From the NCBI GenBank assembly GCA_963649625.1, contig CAVJIP010000169.1, forward strand, positions 1-54,015: a stretch of 54,015 nucleotides of DNA, written 5' to 3'. Under the pieces are notes generated by a model. The model was given only the letters and a program-made list of their open reading frames with translations, searched no databases and was not told the DNA's origin. Below, one piece after another: positions 24,530 through 32,803 of this stretch (position 1 is its first letter; each line of letters opens with the position of its first letter). The position numbers and the translations under genes are program-made. Source of the stretch: HGM13006 sp963649625 (GTDB taxonomy: Bacteria; Bacillota; Clostridia; Oscillospirales; Oscillospiraceae).

Positions 24530-25864
24530 ATGCTCACCGCAGTCGTGGGTATCAACTGGGGTGACGAGGGAAAGGGCCGCATTGTGGATTTGCTGGCAGC
24601 GCAGGCCGATGTGGTGGTGCGCTGCCAGGGCGGCAGAAACGCCGGTCATCGGATGACCACCTCCGCCGGGAACTATGTGTTTGATTTGCTGCCTGCCGGA
24701 CTGCTGCACCCCCGGGTGGTAGGCATTCTGGGCGGCGGCATGGTGGTGGATTTGGATCATCTCCGGCATGAGCTGTCCATGATGTCCTATTTTCAGATAC
24801 CAATCAGTCCCGACAATTTGAAGCTGTCCAGTCAGGCCGCCATCTGTATGCCCTTTCATATCCGGCAGGAGGTACTGGAGGAAGATCGGCTGCGCCAGGG
24901 CGGCGGCTATGGCTCCACCCGGCGGGGAATTGCCTATGCCTACGGGGATAAATACCTGAAAAAGGCCCTCCGGCTGGGGGATCTGCAAGCCCTGGACAGT
25001 CCCGAGGTACGACAGCGTCTCCGGGAGATTCTGGACAGCAAAAACCTGGTACTGACCAAAATTTATGGACAGCAGCCCCTGGGAGAGGACGAGGCCCTCC
25101 AGTGGTGCCGGGATCAGGCCGCCTTCTTTTCCCCCTACATCTGCCACACCGGGGCCTATCTCCGGCAGGCGGTACAGGAAGGAAAAAACATCCTTTTGGA
25201 GGCCCAGCTGGGTGCGCTCCGGGACATTGACTACGGCATCTATCCCTATACCGCCAGCTTTCACACCCTTTCCTCCGATATGCCCCTGGGGGCGGGCATT
25301 CCCGGGGTCCGGCCGGATCATGTGGTGGGGGTCATAAAGGCCTATTCCACCTGCGCCGGAGAGGGCCCCTTCCCGGCAGAAAAGGTTATGCCGGAGCCCT
25401 GGAGTCGGCGGCTTCGGGACATGGGCGGGGAATACGGCCCCGCCACAGGCCGGCCCCGGCGGACAGGGCCCTTTGACGTGGTGGCCAGCCGGTACGGCAT
25501 CCGGTGCCAGGGCCCGGATCAGCTGGCCCTTACAAAGCTGGACGTGCTCAGCGGTCTGGAGGAGCTGCCGGTGATCACCGGCTATCTGCTGGCAGGAAAA
25601 CCCCTGGACAGCTTCCCCACAGGCCCGGAGCTGGAGCAGGTTCAGCCGGTAGTGGAAACGCTGCCAGGCTGGCAGGAGGACATCTCCGGCTGCCAAAGCT
25701 GGCAGAGCCTGCCCCGGCAGGCAAAGGAATATGTTCTGTTTCTGGAGCGGCAGCTGGGCACCCCATTCCACATGATTTCCGTGGGAACGGGCCCGAATGC
25801 CTGGTTTCCCCGCAAGGCGGGCAGCTGGGTGTTCCAAGAGACAGAGGAGAGGAGTAAGCCATGA
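24530..25864 (+). CDS. Divergent adenylosuccinate synthetase (PurA) family protein
   Basis: A 444-residue PurA homologue of normal length. The GTP loop GDEGKG (11-16), a QGGRNAGH block with the general-base-like His40, LRLGDL, KAYST...GEGPFPAE and TGRPRRTG are present, so the fold is certain. Several IMP/Asp-site segments differ from the E. coli enzyme: AGHT is AGHR, TTGRGIGPAYEDK is STRRGIAYAYGDK, and EGAQGTLLDID is EAQLGALRDID, where Gln224 aligns to Leu. It may be the cell's ordinary but divergent PurA or a paralogue with a changed substrate. ATG 24530 has AAGGAGG before it. Its stop overlaps the atpB start (ATGA), so it is co-transcribed with ATP synthase. Confidence 0.85.
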   Translation: MLTAVVGINWGDEGKGRIVDLLAAQADVVVRCQGGRNAGHRMTTSAGNYVFDLLPAGLLHPRVVGILGGGMVVDLDHLRHELSMMSYFQIPISPDNLKLSSQAAICMPFHIRQEVLEEDRLRQGGGYGSTRRGIAYAYGDKYLKKALRLGDLQALDSPEVRQRLREILDSKNLVLTKIYGQQPLGEDEALQWCRDQAAFFSPYICHTGAYLRQAVQEGKNILLEAQLGALRDIDYGIYPYTASFHTLSSDMPLGAGIPGVRPDHVVGVIKAYSTCAGEGPFPAEKVMPEPWSRRLRDMGGEYGPATGRPRRTGPFDVVASRYGIRCQGPDQLALTKLDVLSGLEELPVITGYLLAGKPLDSFPTGPELEQVQPVVETLPGWQEDISGCQSWQSLPRQAKEYVLFLERQLGTPFHMISVGTGPNAWFPRKAGSWVFQETEERSKP

Positions 25865-26682
25865 AGCATAAAAAATTCCTGGTACTCTGGGTTCTGGTGA
25901 TGGCAGGGCTGCTGATTGCAAGCCTGCTGCTCCCCGGCGCAGACAAACAGGAAACCATCCAGGAGGCCATGCGGGACGCAGTGCTCCACGAAAGTGGCCG
26001 CATCCGTCTGTTTGGCCTAAAGAACGTAAATCCCGGGCTGATTTCCGGGCTGGTCGTGACCGGTTTTTTACTGATTGCGGCGGCGCTGATCCGCATCTTC
26101 GCCATTCCCCGGTTCAAGCTGGTGCCCGGAAAATTCCAGCTTCTCCTGGAGCAGCTGGTAAACACCTTTGACGGGCTGGCAAAAAGCAATTCCCCCCATC
26201 GGAACGGATTTCTGGGGGCCTATATCTTCGCCGCCGGCGTGTACATCTTTGTGGGGACACTTTTTGAGCTGTTCGGTGTCCAGGCTCTCAGCATCAGCGG
26301 CAGCTCCGTGACCCTTCCGGCCCCCCTGTCGGATGTAAACGGGGCCATTGCCCTGGGCTGCCTGTCCTATTTGATTATTCTCTCCGGAGGTATCGCCGGA
26401 AACGGATTCCATGGGGTGGGGGCCACCTTAAAGGAGTTCTCCCTGCCCATTTCCATGAGCTTTCGTCTGTTCGGCGCCCTGCTCAGCGGCCTGCTGGTGA
26501 CGGAGCTGATCTACTATTATATTCAGCTGAGCTTCGTGCTGCCGGTGCTGGTGGCGGTGCTGTTTACCCTGCTCCACGCCCTGATTCAAAGCTATGTGCT
26601 GACCATGCTCACGGCTCTGTTCTACGGCGAGGTGTCTCAGCCCAGGGAAAAGAAGAAAAAACAAGTAAAAAAGATTGCGTAA
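25861..26682 (+). CDS. atpB: F1Fo ATP synthase subunit a
   Basis: A 273-residue Fo a subunit with five to six membrane helices. The essential Arg of the rotor-facing helix is in SLPISMSFRLFGALLSG, and the last helix has LIQSYVLTMLTALFYG. The N-terminus has one helix and a short periplasmic-type loop. The C-terminal tail is very basic (REKKKKQVKKIA). The start overlaps the PurA-like stop by 4 bp. No atpI gene precedes it. Subunit a forms the two proton half-channels. Confidence 0.95.
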   Translation: MKHKKFLVLWVLVMAGLLIASLLLPGADKQETIQEAMRDAVLHESGRIRLFGLKNVNPGLISGLVVTGFLLIAAALIRIFAIPRFKLVPGKFQLLLEQLVNTFDGLAKSNSPHRNGFLGAYIFAAGVYIFVGTLFELFGVQALSISGSSVTLPAPLSDVNGAIALGCLSYLIILSGGIAGNGFHGVGATLKEFSLPISMSFRLFGALLSGLLVTELIYYYIQLSFVLPVLVAVLFTLLHALIQSYVLTMLTALFYGEVSQPREKKKKQVKKIA

Positions 26683-26700
26683 AAATTGGAGGTCTTTCTG

Positions 26701-27063
26701 ATGAAAAAGCTGAAATTGAAAATCCCCGCTATCCTGATGTTGGTCATTATGGTGATGGCCCTGGCCGTTCCCGTGCTGGCAGCCAACCAGGGGGAAACCG
26801 CCGCCGCCACGGAGACCGTTGAAACCACCCAGGACAGCGGCACCAACGCAAAGGCCATTGCCGCCGCCGTGGCCATCGGTCTTGCCGCCGCAGGCGGTGC
26901 CATCGCCATGGGCATGGTGGCCGGAAAGTCCGCAGAGGGCATCGCCCGTCAGCCGGAGGCCCAGGACAAAATTCGTACCACCCTGATGCTGAGCCTGGTG
27001 TTTATCGAGACTGCGATTATCTATGCGCTTCTGGTTGTTATTCTGATTATCTTCGTACTATAA
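26701..27063 (+). CDS. atpE: F1Fo ATP synthase subunit c with signal-peptide-like N-terminus
   Basis: A 120-residue c subunit; most are 70-90. Residues 1-27 look like a signal peptide (basic KKLKLK, hydrophobic core, VPVLA-A cleavage site), followed by a Thr/Glu-rich segment (28-50). Helix 1 is ~51-75 with the glycine-rich face, the loop is GKSAEGIARQPEAQ, and helix 2 has the ion-binding Glu103 in FIETAIIY. The glutamine that marks Na+-type rings (Gln32 of Ilyobacter) aligns to Met70, so proton coupling is more likely. TTGGAGGT precedes the ATG at 26701. Confidence 0.93.
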   Translation: MKKLKLKIPAILMLVIMVMALAVPVLAANQGETAAATETVETTQDSGTNAKAIAAAVAIGLAAAGGAIAMGMVAGKSAEGIARQPEAQDKIRTTLMLSLVFIETAIIYALLVVILIIFVL

Positions 27064-27078
27064 AGGCAGGTGCGGATC

Positions 27079-27570
27079 GTGAACATCCCATTGAATATTG
27101 ACTGGCAGCAGATCCTCCTGCATCTGCTGAACTTCGCCATTCTGGCGGGGGGATTGTATCTGCTGCTGTATAAGCCTGTGAAGGAGTTTATGGCCAAGCG
27201 GGACGCCTATTACAAAAATGAGCATGAGTCCGCCGCCCAGGATCGGGCGGCGGCGGAGAAGCTGAAGGTCGGCTATGAGGCACAGCTAAAGCAGCTGGAG
27301 ACGGAACTTCAGGAAAAGCGAAACGCCGCCCAGCAGGAACTGGAGGCCTATCGTCAGGCCCAGCGGAAGGATGCCCAGGCCCAGGCCGATCAGCTTCTGG
27401 CAGAGGCCAAGACTGCAGCCCAGCGGGAGCATGACAAAATGCTTGCCGACAGCCAGCAGGAGCTGCGGGATTTGGCGGTAACTGCCGCCGAGAAGCTGCT
27501 GCTGGGACAGGAGCAGGATCCCTATGAGCAATTCCTCCGGAAGGCAGAGGAGGGCGGCAAGGATGCATGA
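27079..27570 (+). CDS. atpF: F1Fo ATP synthase subunit b
   Basis: A ~163-residue b subunit: one N-terminal membrane helix (ILLHLLNFAILAGGLYLLLY), then a long charged coiled coil rich in Ala, Gln and Glu (~30-145), the peripheral stalk. Two GTG starts are possible, 27070 and 27079; 27079 has better spacing to the AGG of the ribosome site, but both are weak. The 3' end overlaps the next gene by 8 bp. The protein ends normally with a helix (LAVTAAEKLLLG), so no delta domain is fused to it. Confidence 0.93.
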   Translation: MNIPLNIDWQQILLHLLNFAILAGGLYLLLYKPVKEFMAKRDAYYKNEHESAAQDRAAAEKLKVGYEAQLKQLETELQEKRNAAQQELEAYRQAQRKDAQAQADQLLAEAKTAAQREHDKMLADSQQELRDLAVTAAEKLLLGQEQDPYEQFLRKAEEGGKDA

Positions 27571-29317
27571 GAAAAAAACGGCTGTGCTAAGCGCAGTCCT
27601 TCGGGGCAGCAAGGCCCCTACGGAGGCCCAGCGGAATCGGTTCCAGACCTTTTTGGAGTCCCGCTATGGCCGCCCTGTCAGGCTGACCTTCCAGGCGGAT
27701 CCCGCCCTCACCGGCGGCCTGGTGCTGGAGGCCGGTGACGATGTATATGACTGGAGCCTGGAGGGCCGTCTGCGCCAGTTCCAGGAGCGTCTGGAGCAGC
27801 TCAGGCCCCAATCGGAGAAAATCATTCCCCTGATGAAGGAGGCCGTGGAGAACTGGGCCCCGGAGGTGCTGGCCCAGGAAACCGGCGAGGTGCTTACGGT
27901 GGGGGACGAAATCGCCACCGTGCGTGGCCTGCCCCATGCGGCCTACGGAGAGATTTTGCTGTTCTCCTCCGGGGTCAAGGGCATGGTGCAGGAGCTGCGG
28001 CGGGAGGAGCTGGGCTGTGTGCTGTTCGGTGACGGCAGCCAGATCGCCCAGGGCAGCATTGTCCGCCGCACCGGCAAAACCGCAGGGCTTCCTGTGGGAG
28101 AGGGCTTTCTGGGCCGTGTCATCAACGCCCTGGGAGAGCCCATTGACGGCGGCGGGGACATCAAGGCAGATGGCTATCGTCCCATTGAAAACCCCGCCCC
28201 CGGCATTATTGACCGTCAGCCGGTGAACACCCCCATGGAGACGGGTCTGCTTTCCATTGATGCCATGTTCCCCATTGGTCGGGGGCAGCGTGAGCTGATT
28301 ATCGGCGACCGGCAGACCGGTAAAACCGCCGTGGCCCTGGACACCATCCTAAATCAGAAGGGCAAAAACGTGGTGTGCATCTATGTGGCCATCGGGCAGA
28401 AGTCCTCCTCGGTGGCTCAGCTGGTAGAAAACCTAAAGGCCCGGGGTGCCATGGACTATACCATCGTGCTTCACGCACCGGCCAGTGCCTCGGCCTCTCT
28501 CCAGTACATTGCCCCCTACGCAGGCTGCGCCATGGGCGAATACTTTATGTATCAGGGGCGGGATGTGCTCATCGTCTATGACGATTTGTCCAAGCACGCC
28601 ATTGCTTACCGGGCGCTGAGCCTGCTGCTGGAGCGTTCTCCCGGCCGTGAGGCCTATCCCGGCGATGTATTCTATCTCCACTCCAGACTGTTGGAACGCT
28701 CGGCCCATCTGTCGGACGCTCTGGGCGGCGGCAGCATGACCGCCCTGCCCATTGTGGAAACTCAGGCCGGTGACGTGGCGGCCTATATTCCCACAAACAT
28801 CATTTCCATCACCGATGGACAGATTTTCCTGGAAAGCGACCTGTTCTTCTCTGGCCAGCGTCCCGCCGTCAACGTGGGCATCAGCGTGTCCCGGGTAGGC
28901 GGCGATGCCCAGACAAAGGCCATGAAGTCCGCCGCCGGGGCCATCCGGCTGGATCTGGCCCAGTACCGGGAGATGGAGGTCTTTACCCAGTTCTCCAGTG
29001 ACCTGGACGATGCCACCAAGCGTCAGCTGCAATACGGTCAGGGGTTGATGCGTCTGCTGCGGCAGTCCCAGTATCATCCCTACAGCCAGCATCAGCAGGT
29101 GATTCTTCTGGTGGCGGCCCTGAATCGGCTGCTTCTTCAGGTGCCGGTGGGAGACATCAACACCAGGGCCTCGGAGCTGCTTACCCATGTGGAGCAGGCC
29201 GCCCCGGAGCTGTGCCGCCGCATTGACGAAAGCGGGGCGCTCAGCCAGGAGGATCGGAGCCAAATCCTCTCTCTGGCCAAGGCCTTCCTCCAGCCTGACG
29301 AAAAGGGCGGTGGCTGA
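27563..29317 (+). CDS. atpA: ATP synthase delta C-terminal domain fused to alpha subunit
   Basis: A 584-residue protein about 80 longer than normal alpha. Residues ~8-80 match the C-terminal domain of the delta subunit: PTEAQRNRFQTFLESRYG, then the hallmark DPALTGGLVLEAGDDVYDWS and LEGRLRQF. From ~84 (EKIIPLMKEAVENW) it is ordinary alpha: Walker A GDRQTGKT at 248-255 (about 79 later than in Bacillus), GRDVLIVYDDLSKHA, and an Arg-finger region SVSRVGG. ATG 27563 has AGAGGAGGG before it and overlaps atpF. No separate atpH is present in the operon and the delta N-terminal six-helix domain is absent. The F1 alpha role is certain; how three delta domains are accommodated is not known. Confidence 0.93.
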   Translation: MHEKKTAVLSAVLRGSKAPTEAQRNRFQTFLESRYGRPVRLTFQADPALTGGLVLEAGDDVYDWSLEGRLRQFQERLEQLRPQSEKIIPLMKEAVENWAPEVLAQETGEVLTVGDEIATVRGLPHAAYGEILLFSSGVKGMVQELRREELGCVLFGDGSQIAQGSIVRRTGKTAGLPVGEGFLGRVINALGEPIDGGGDIKADGYRPIENPAPGIIDRQPVNTPMETGLLSIDAMFPIGRGQRELIIGDRQTGKTAVALDTILNQKGKNVVCIYVAIGQKSSSVAQLVENLKARGAMDYTIVLHAPASASASLQYIAPYAGCAMGEYFMYQGRDVLIVYDDLSKHAIAYRALSLLLERSPGREAYPGDVFYLHSRLLERSAHLSDALGGGSMTALPIVETQAGDVAAYIPTNIISITDGQIFLESDLFFSGQRPAVNVGISVSRVGGDAQTKAMKSAAGAIRLDLAQYREMEVFTQFSSDLDDATKRQLQYGQGLMRLLRQSQYHPYSQHQQVILLVAALNRLLLQVPVGDINTRASELLTHVEQAAPELCRRIDESGALSQEDRSQILSLAKAFLQPDEKGGG

Positions 29318-29318
29318 T

Positions 29319-30224
29319 ATGGCCAGCACCAAGGAGATCAAAAGCCGCATGGAGAGCGTGAAGGACACCCGGAAAATCACCAACGCCATGTACCTGATCG
29401 CCTCCACCAAGCTCCGCCGGGCCAAAACGGAGCTGGAGCATACCCGCCCCTATTTTGAGGCCCTGCGAGGGGAAATCAAGCGGATTTTCCGCACAGTAGG
29501 AGACGTGGACAGTCCCTATTTCTACCCGGAGGGCCATGAGGAGGCTCTGGAGGGAACCTACGGCTGCCTGGTCATTACTGCGGACAAGGGTCTGGCCGGT
29601 GCCTATAACCAAAACGTTCTCAAGGAGGCGGAGCGGCTGCTAAAGCGGCACCCGGATACAAAGCTCTATGTGGTGGGAGAATATGGCAGGCACTATTTTT
29701 CCCAGCACCATATCCCGGTGGAGCACAGCTTCCTCTATACCGCCCAGAACCCCACCATGCAGCGGGCCAGAGAAATCTGTGCCATCCTGCTGGGGGGCTT
29801 TGAGCGGGGGGAGCTGTCGGAGATATTCGTGGTCTATACGGATATGGAGAGCAGCCTTTCCTCCACGGCAAGATCCACCCGGCTGCTCCCCTTCCACCGC
29901 AGCTATTTTGCCTCCTCTGCCAAGGAGACGGAAAAGGCTGTGGCAACCCCCTTTGAATTTATGCCCTCTGTGACGGCGGTGCTGAACAACGTGATGAAAA
30001 GCTATATTTCCGGCTTTATCTACAGTGCCCTGATTGACAGCTTTTGCAGTGAGCAAAACGCCCGAATGACCGCCATGGACTCGGCCAACCAAAACGCAGA
30101 GGAGCTGCTGGAGTCCCTGTCCCTGCAATATAACCGGGTGCGGCAGGCGGCCATCACCCAGGAGATCACCGAGGTCACGGCGGGAGCCAAGGCCCAGCGG
30201 GCCCAGCACAGGAAGGAAGTGTGA
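29319..30224 (+). CDS. atpG: F1Fo ATP synthase subunit gamma
   Basis: A 301-residue gamma, the rotating central stalk. The N-terminal helix MASTKEIKSRMESVKDTRKI and the C-terminal helix NAEELLESLSLQYNRVRQAA, which form the coiled coil inside the alpha-beta ring, are both present, with the Rossmann-like middle domain (ITADKGLAGAYN) between. The start follows the alpha stop by one base. Confidence 0.95.
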   Translation: MASTKEIKSRMESVKDTRKITNAMYLIASTKLRRAKTELEHTRPYFEALRGEIKRIFRTVGDVDSPYFYPEGHEEALEGTYGCLVITADKGLAGAYNQNVLKEAERLLKRHPDTKLYVVGEYGRHYFSQHHIPVEHSFLYTAQNPTMQRAREICAILLGGFERGELSEIFVVYTDMESSLSSTARSTRLLPFHRSYFASSAKETEKAVATPFEFMPSVTAVLNNVMKSYISGFIYSALIDSFCSEQNARMTAMDSANQNAEELLESLSLQYNRVRQAAITQEITEVTAGAKAQRAQHRKEV

Positions 30225-30229
30225 CACAT

Positions 30230-31633
30230 ATGAAAACAGGAACCATTGTACAGATCTCCGGCCCTGTGGTGGATGTGGCCTTTGAGCCGGGGCATCTGCC
30301 CCGGATTCGCGAGGCCCTGACGGTAAAGCTGGAGGGACAGGAGCGCATTATGGAGGTGGCCCAGCACGTTGGAGACAGCACCGTTCGGTGCGTGCTTCTC
30401 TCCGGCAGCGAGGGGTTATATCGGGGAATGCAGGTGCTCTCCCCCGGAAAAACCATTGAGGTTCCCGTGGGGGAGCAGACCCTGGGACGTATGTTTAATG
30501 TCCTGGGCCAGCCCATTGACGGGGGTGAGCCCATTGCCCCGGATTCCCTCCGCAAAAGTATTTATCGGGAGCCGCCCTCCTTTGCGGATCAAAGCCCGGC
30601 GGTGGAGATTCTGGAAACCGGCATCAAGGTCATCGACCTGCTGGAGCCCTACCCCAAGGGGGGCAAAATCGGTCTGTTTGGCGGTGCCGGTGTAGGCAAG
30701 ACCGTGCTGATCCAGGAGCTGATTCACAATGTGGCCATGGAGCACGGGGGCTACTCCATTTTTACCGGCGTGGGAGAGCGCAGCCGTGAGGGCAATGACC
30801 TTTGGAAGGAAATGCGGGAAAGCGGCGTTTCGGACAAAACCGCCCTGGTGTTCGGCCAGATGAACGAGTCCCCCGGTGTCCGTATGCGGGTGGCCCTGTC
30901 CGGCCTGACCATGGCGGAGCATTTCCGGGATCAGGAGCATAAGGACGTACTGCTGTTTATTGACAACATTTTCCGCTTTGTTCAGGCAGGCAGTGAGGTT
31001 TCCACCCTTCTAGGACGGATGCCCTCCGCCGTGGGCTATCAGCCCACCCTGGCCAACGAAATGGGGGAGCTTCAGGAGCGAATCACCTCCACCAAGGACG
31101 GCTCCGTCACCTCCGTTCAGGCGGTTTATGTTCCGGCGGACGACCTGACCGACCCGGCCACGGCCACCACCTTTGCCCATTTGGACGCCACCACGGTTCT
31201 GAGCCGGAAAATCGCCGAGCAGGGCATTTACCCGGCTGTGGATCCCCTGGAGTCCACCTCCCGAATCCTGGAGGCAGACATTGTGGGCCAGGAGCACTAT
31301 CGCATTGCCCGTCAGGTTCAGGAGATTTTGCAGAAATACAGTGAACTTCAGGACATCATTGCCATTCTGGGCATGGACGAGCTCAGCGATGAGGATCGGG
31401 TCACAGTGACCCGGGCCAGAAAGCTCCAGCGATTCCTGGCCCAGCCCACCCATGTGGCAGAGAAGTTCACTGGCATCCCCGGGGTATATGTCCCCCTTAG
31501 CGAAACCCTGCGGGGCTTCCGGGCCATTGTGGACGGGGAGATGGACCAGTACCCGGAGGCGGCCTTCTACAATGTGGGCACTCTGGATGAGGTAGTGGAA
31601 AAAGCCAGGAAGATCGAAGCGGGTGAGCTATAA
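30230..31633 (+). CDS. atpD: F1Fo ATP synthase subunit beta
   Basis: A 467-residue catalytic beta subunit. Walker A is GGAGVGKT (151-158), the catalytic Glu is in GERSREGNDL, the DELSEED-type segment reads DELSDED, and LLFIDNIFRF is Walker B. I use ATG 30230; a GTG at 30221 overlapping the gamma stop is possible. The order after alpha (G-D-C) is standard. Confidence 0.96.
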   Translation: MKTGTIVQISGPVVDVAFEPGHLPRIREALTVKLEGQERIMEVAQHVGDSTVRCVLLSGSEGLYRGMQVLSPGKTIEVPVGEQTLGRMFNVLGQPIDGGEPIAPDSLRKSIYREPPSFADQSPAVEILETGIKVIDLLEPYPKGGKIGLFGGAGVGKTVLIQELIHNVAMEHGGYSIFTGVGERSREGNDLWKEMRESGVSDKTALVFGQMNESPGVRMRVALSGLTMAEHFRDQEHKDVLLFIDNIFRFVQAGSEVSTLLGRMPSAVGYQPTLANEMGELQERITSTKDGSVTSVQAVYVPADDLTDPATATTFAHLDATTVLSRKIAEQGIYPAVDPLESTSRILEADIVGQEHYRIARQVQEILQKYSELQDIIAILGMDELSDEDRVTVTRARKLQRFLAQPTHVAEKFTGIPGVYVPLSETLRGFRAIVDGEMDQYPEAAFYNVGTLDEVVEKARKIEAGEL

Positions 31634-32043
31634 TGGAGCTTTTTCAGGTCCATATTTTGGCGGCGGATGAGGCCTTCTATGAGGGCCCCTGTCAGTCTCT
31701 GTCCGTTCCCTGCTCTACAGGAATGGTGGGGATTCTGGCCCATCACAGCAATATGATCGCCGCAGTGGTGCCGGGGATCCTTCACTATCAGTGCCAGGGA
31801 CAGCCGGAGCAGCTGGCCGCCGTATCCGCAGGACTGGTAAAGGTGGAAAATGGGGTTGTGCTGATTCTGGTGGACTCTGCGGAGCGGCCGGAGGAAATCG
31901 ACGCCAACCGGGCCCAGCGGGCAGCGGATGCGGCCAAGGAGGCCCTGCTCCAGAAAAAGAGCATTCAGGAGTATCGAATGGCCCAGTCCAGTCTGGCCCG
32001 GGCCATCAGCCGGCTCCAGGTCAAGAGCATTTCCAGAAAATAA
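31633..32043 (+). CDS. atpC: F1Fo ATP synthase subunit epsilon
   Basis: A 136-residue epsilon: an N-terminal beta-sandwich (FQVHILAADEAFYEG, GMVGILAHHSNM) and two C-terminal helices (RAQRAADAAKEALLQ, MAQSSLARAISRL) that can act as an inhibitor arm. Its ATG shares a base with the beta stop (TAATG). Last subunit gene of the operon. Confidence 0.95.
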   Translation: MELFQVHILAADEAFYEGPCQSLSVPCSTGMVGILAHHSNMIAAVVPGILHYQCQGQPEQLAAVSAGLVKVENGVVLILVDSAERPEEIDANRAQRAADAAKEALLQKKSIQEYRMAQSSLARAISRLQVKSISRK

Positions 32044-32063
32044 TCGTACCGGAGGAAACGACC

Positions 32064-32741
32064 TTGAAGAAAAAGCACGGACAGATGTCCGAGGCCTTTC
32101 TGACGGCTGCCCTGCTGTCGGTCTCCGGCGGCCTACAGGATGCCTATACCTATATGGCTCGGGGCCAGGTATTCGCCAACGCCCAGACCGGCAATATCGT
32201 TCTGCTCAGTCAGAATGCCTTTCTGGGACGCTGGGGCCAAGCGGCCCATTATCTGGTGCCCCTGCTGGCCTTCGGCTTGGGTGTAGCCGTGGCAGAGGGC
32301 ATACGCTGGCGGTTTCAGCGGTTCCGTCGGCTGCACTGGCGGCAGCTGGTGCTGCTGGTAGAGATTCTCCTGCTGTTTGGGGTGGGCTTTTTCCCTGCGC
32401 AGTGGAACGTACCGGCCAATGCGATGGTCTCCTTTTCCTGTGCCATGCAGGTTCAGTCCTTTCGCAAAGTGGAGGGCTATACCTTTGCCAGCACCATGTG
32501 CATCGGCAATTTTCGCAGCGGCATAGAATCCCTGATGGCGGGCATCCGGATTGGGAATCGGCGGCTTCTCTGGCGGGCGGGACGGTATTTTGCCCTGATT
32601 TTGTTGTTTGCCCTGGGGGCGGGGCTAGGTGGCATTTGGGTGGCCCGGTTTGGCCTGCAAACCATTTGGGCCTCCTGCGTTCTGCTGTCCCTGGGCTTTC
32701 TGATTATGTTTATCCAGGAGGAGACGGACGCTCCGGTGTAA
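32064..32741 (+). CDS. DUF1275 (YoaK-type) membrane protein
   Basis: A 225-residue membrane protein with about six helices. Family landmarks are SVSGGLQDAYTYMARGQVFANAQTGN near the start (with the TGN motif), AMQVQSFRKVEGYTFASTMCIGN and RSGIESL. Function is unknown. The start is TTG (32064), supported by GGAGG 8 bp upstream; no ATG in frame is well placed. It follows atpC by 20 bp, so it may be the last gene of the atp transcript, ended by the next hairpin. Confidence 0.85.
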   Translation: MKKKHGQMSEAFLTAALLSVSGGLQDAYTYMARGQVFANAQTGNIVLLSQNAFLGRWGQAAHYLVPLLAFGLGVAVAEGIRWRFQRFRRLHWRQLVLLVEILLLFGVGFFPAQWNVPANAMVSFSCAMQVQSFRKVEGYTFASTMCIGNFRSGIESLMAGIRIGNRRLLWRAGRYFALILLFALGAGLGGIWVARFGLQTIWASCVLLSLGFLIMFIQEETDAPV

Positions 32742-32746
32742 GTTGG

Positions 32747-32788
32747 AAGGGCCTGATAAAAAGCGGTTTTGCTTTTTATCAGGCCCTT
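32747..32788. terminator. Terminator of the atp transcript, shared with hemW
   Basis: AAGGGCCTGATAAAAAGC and GCTTTTTATCAGGCCCTT pair perfectly over 18 bp around a 6-base loop. Convergent hemW ends 16 bp away, so it may serve both strands; a strong U-tract is absent beyond the stem. Confidence 0.8.
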
Positions 32789-32803
32789 TGCGTTGCTTGA
32801 ACA

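Noticed and set aside
24143..25921. 592-codon minus-strand open frame
   Set aside because: Opposite the PurA-like gene and across the lysR start; no ribosome site and no recognisable domain.
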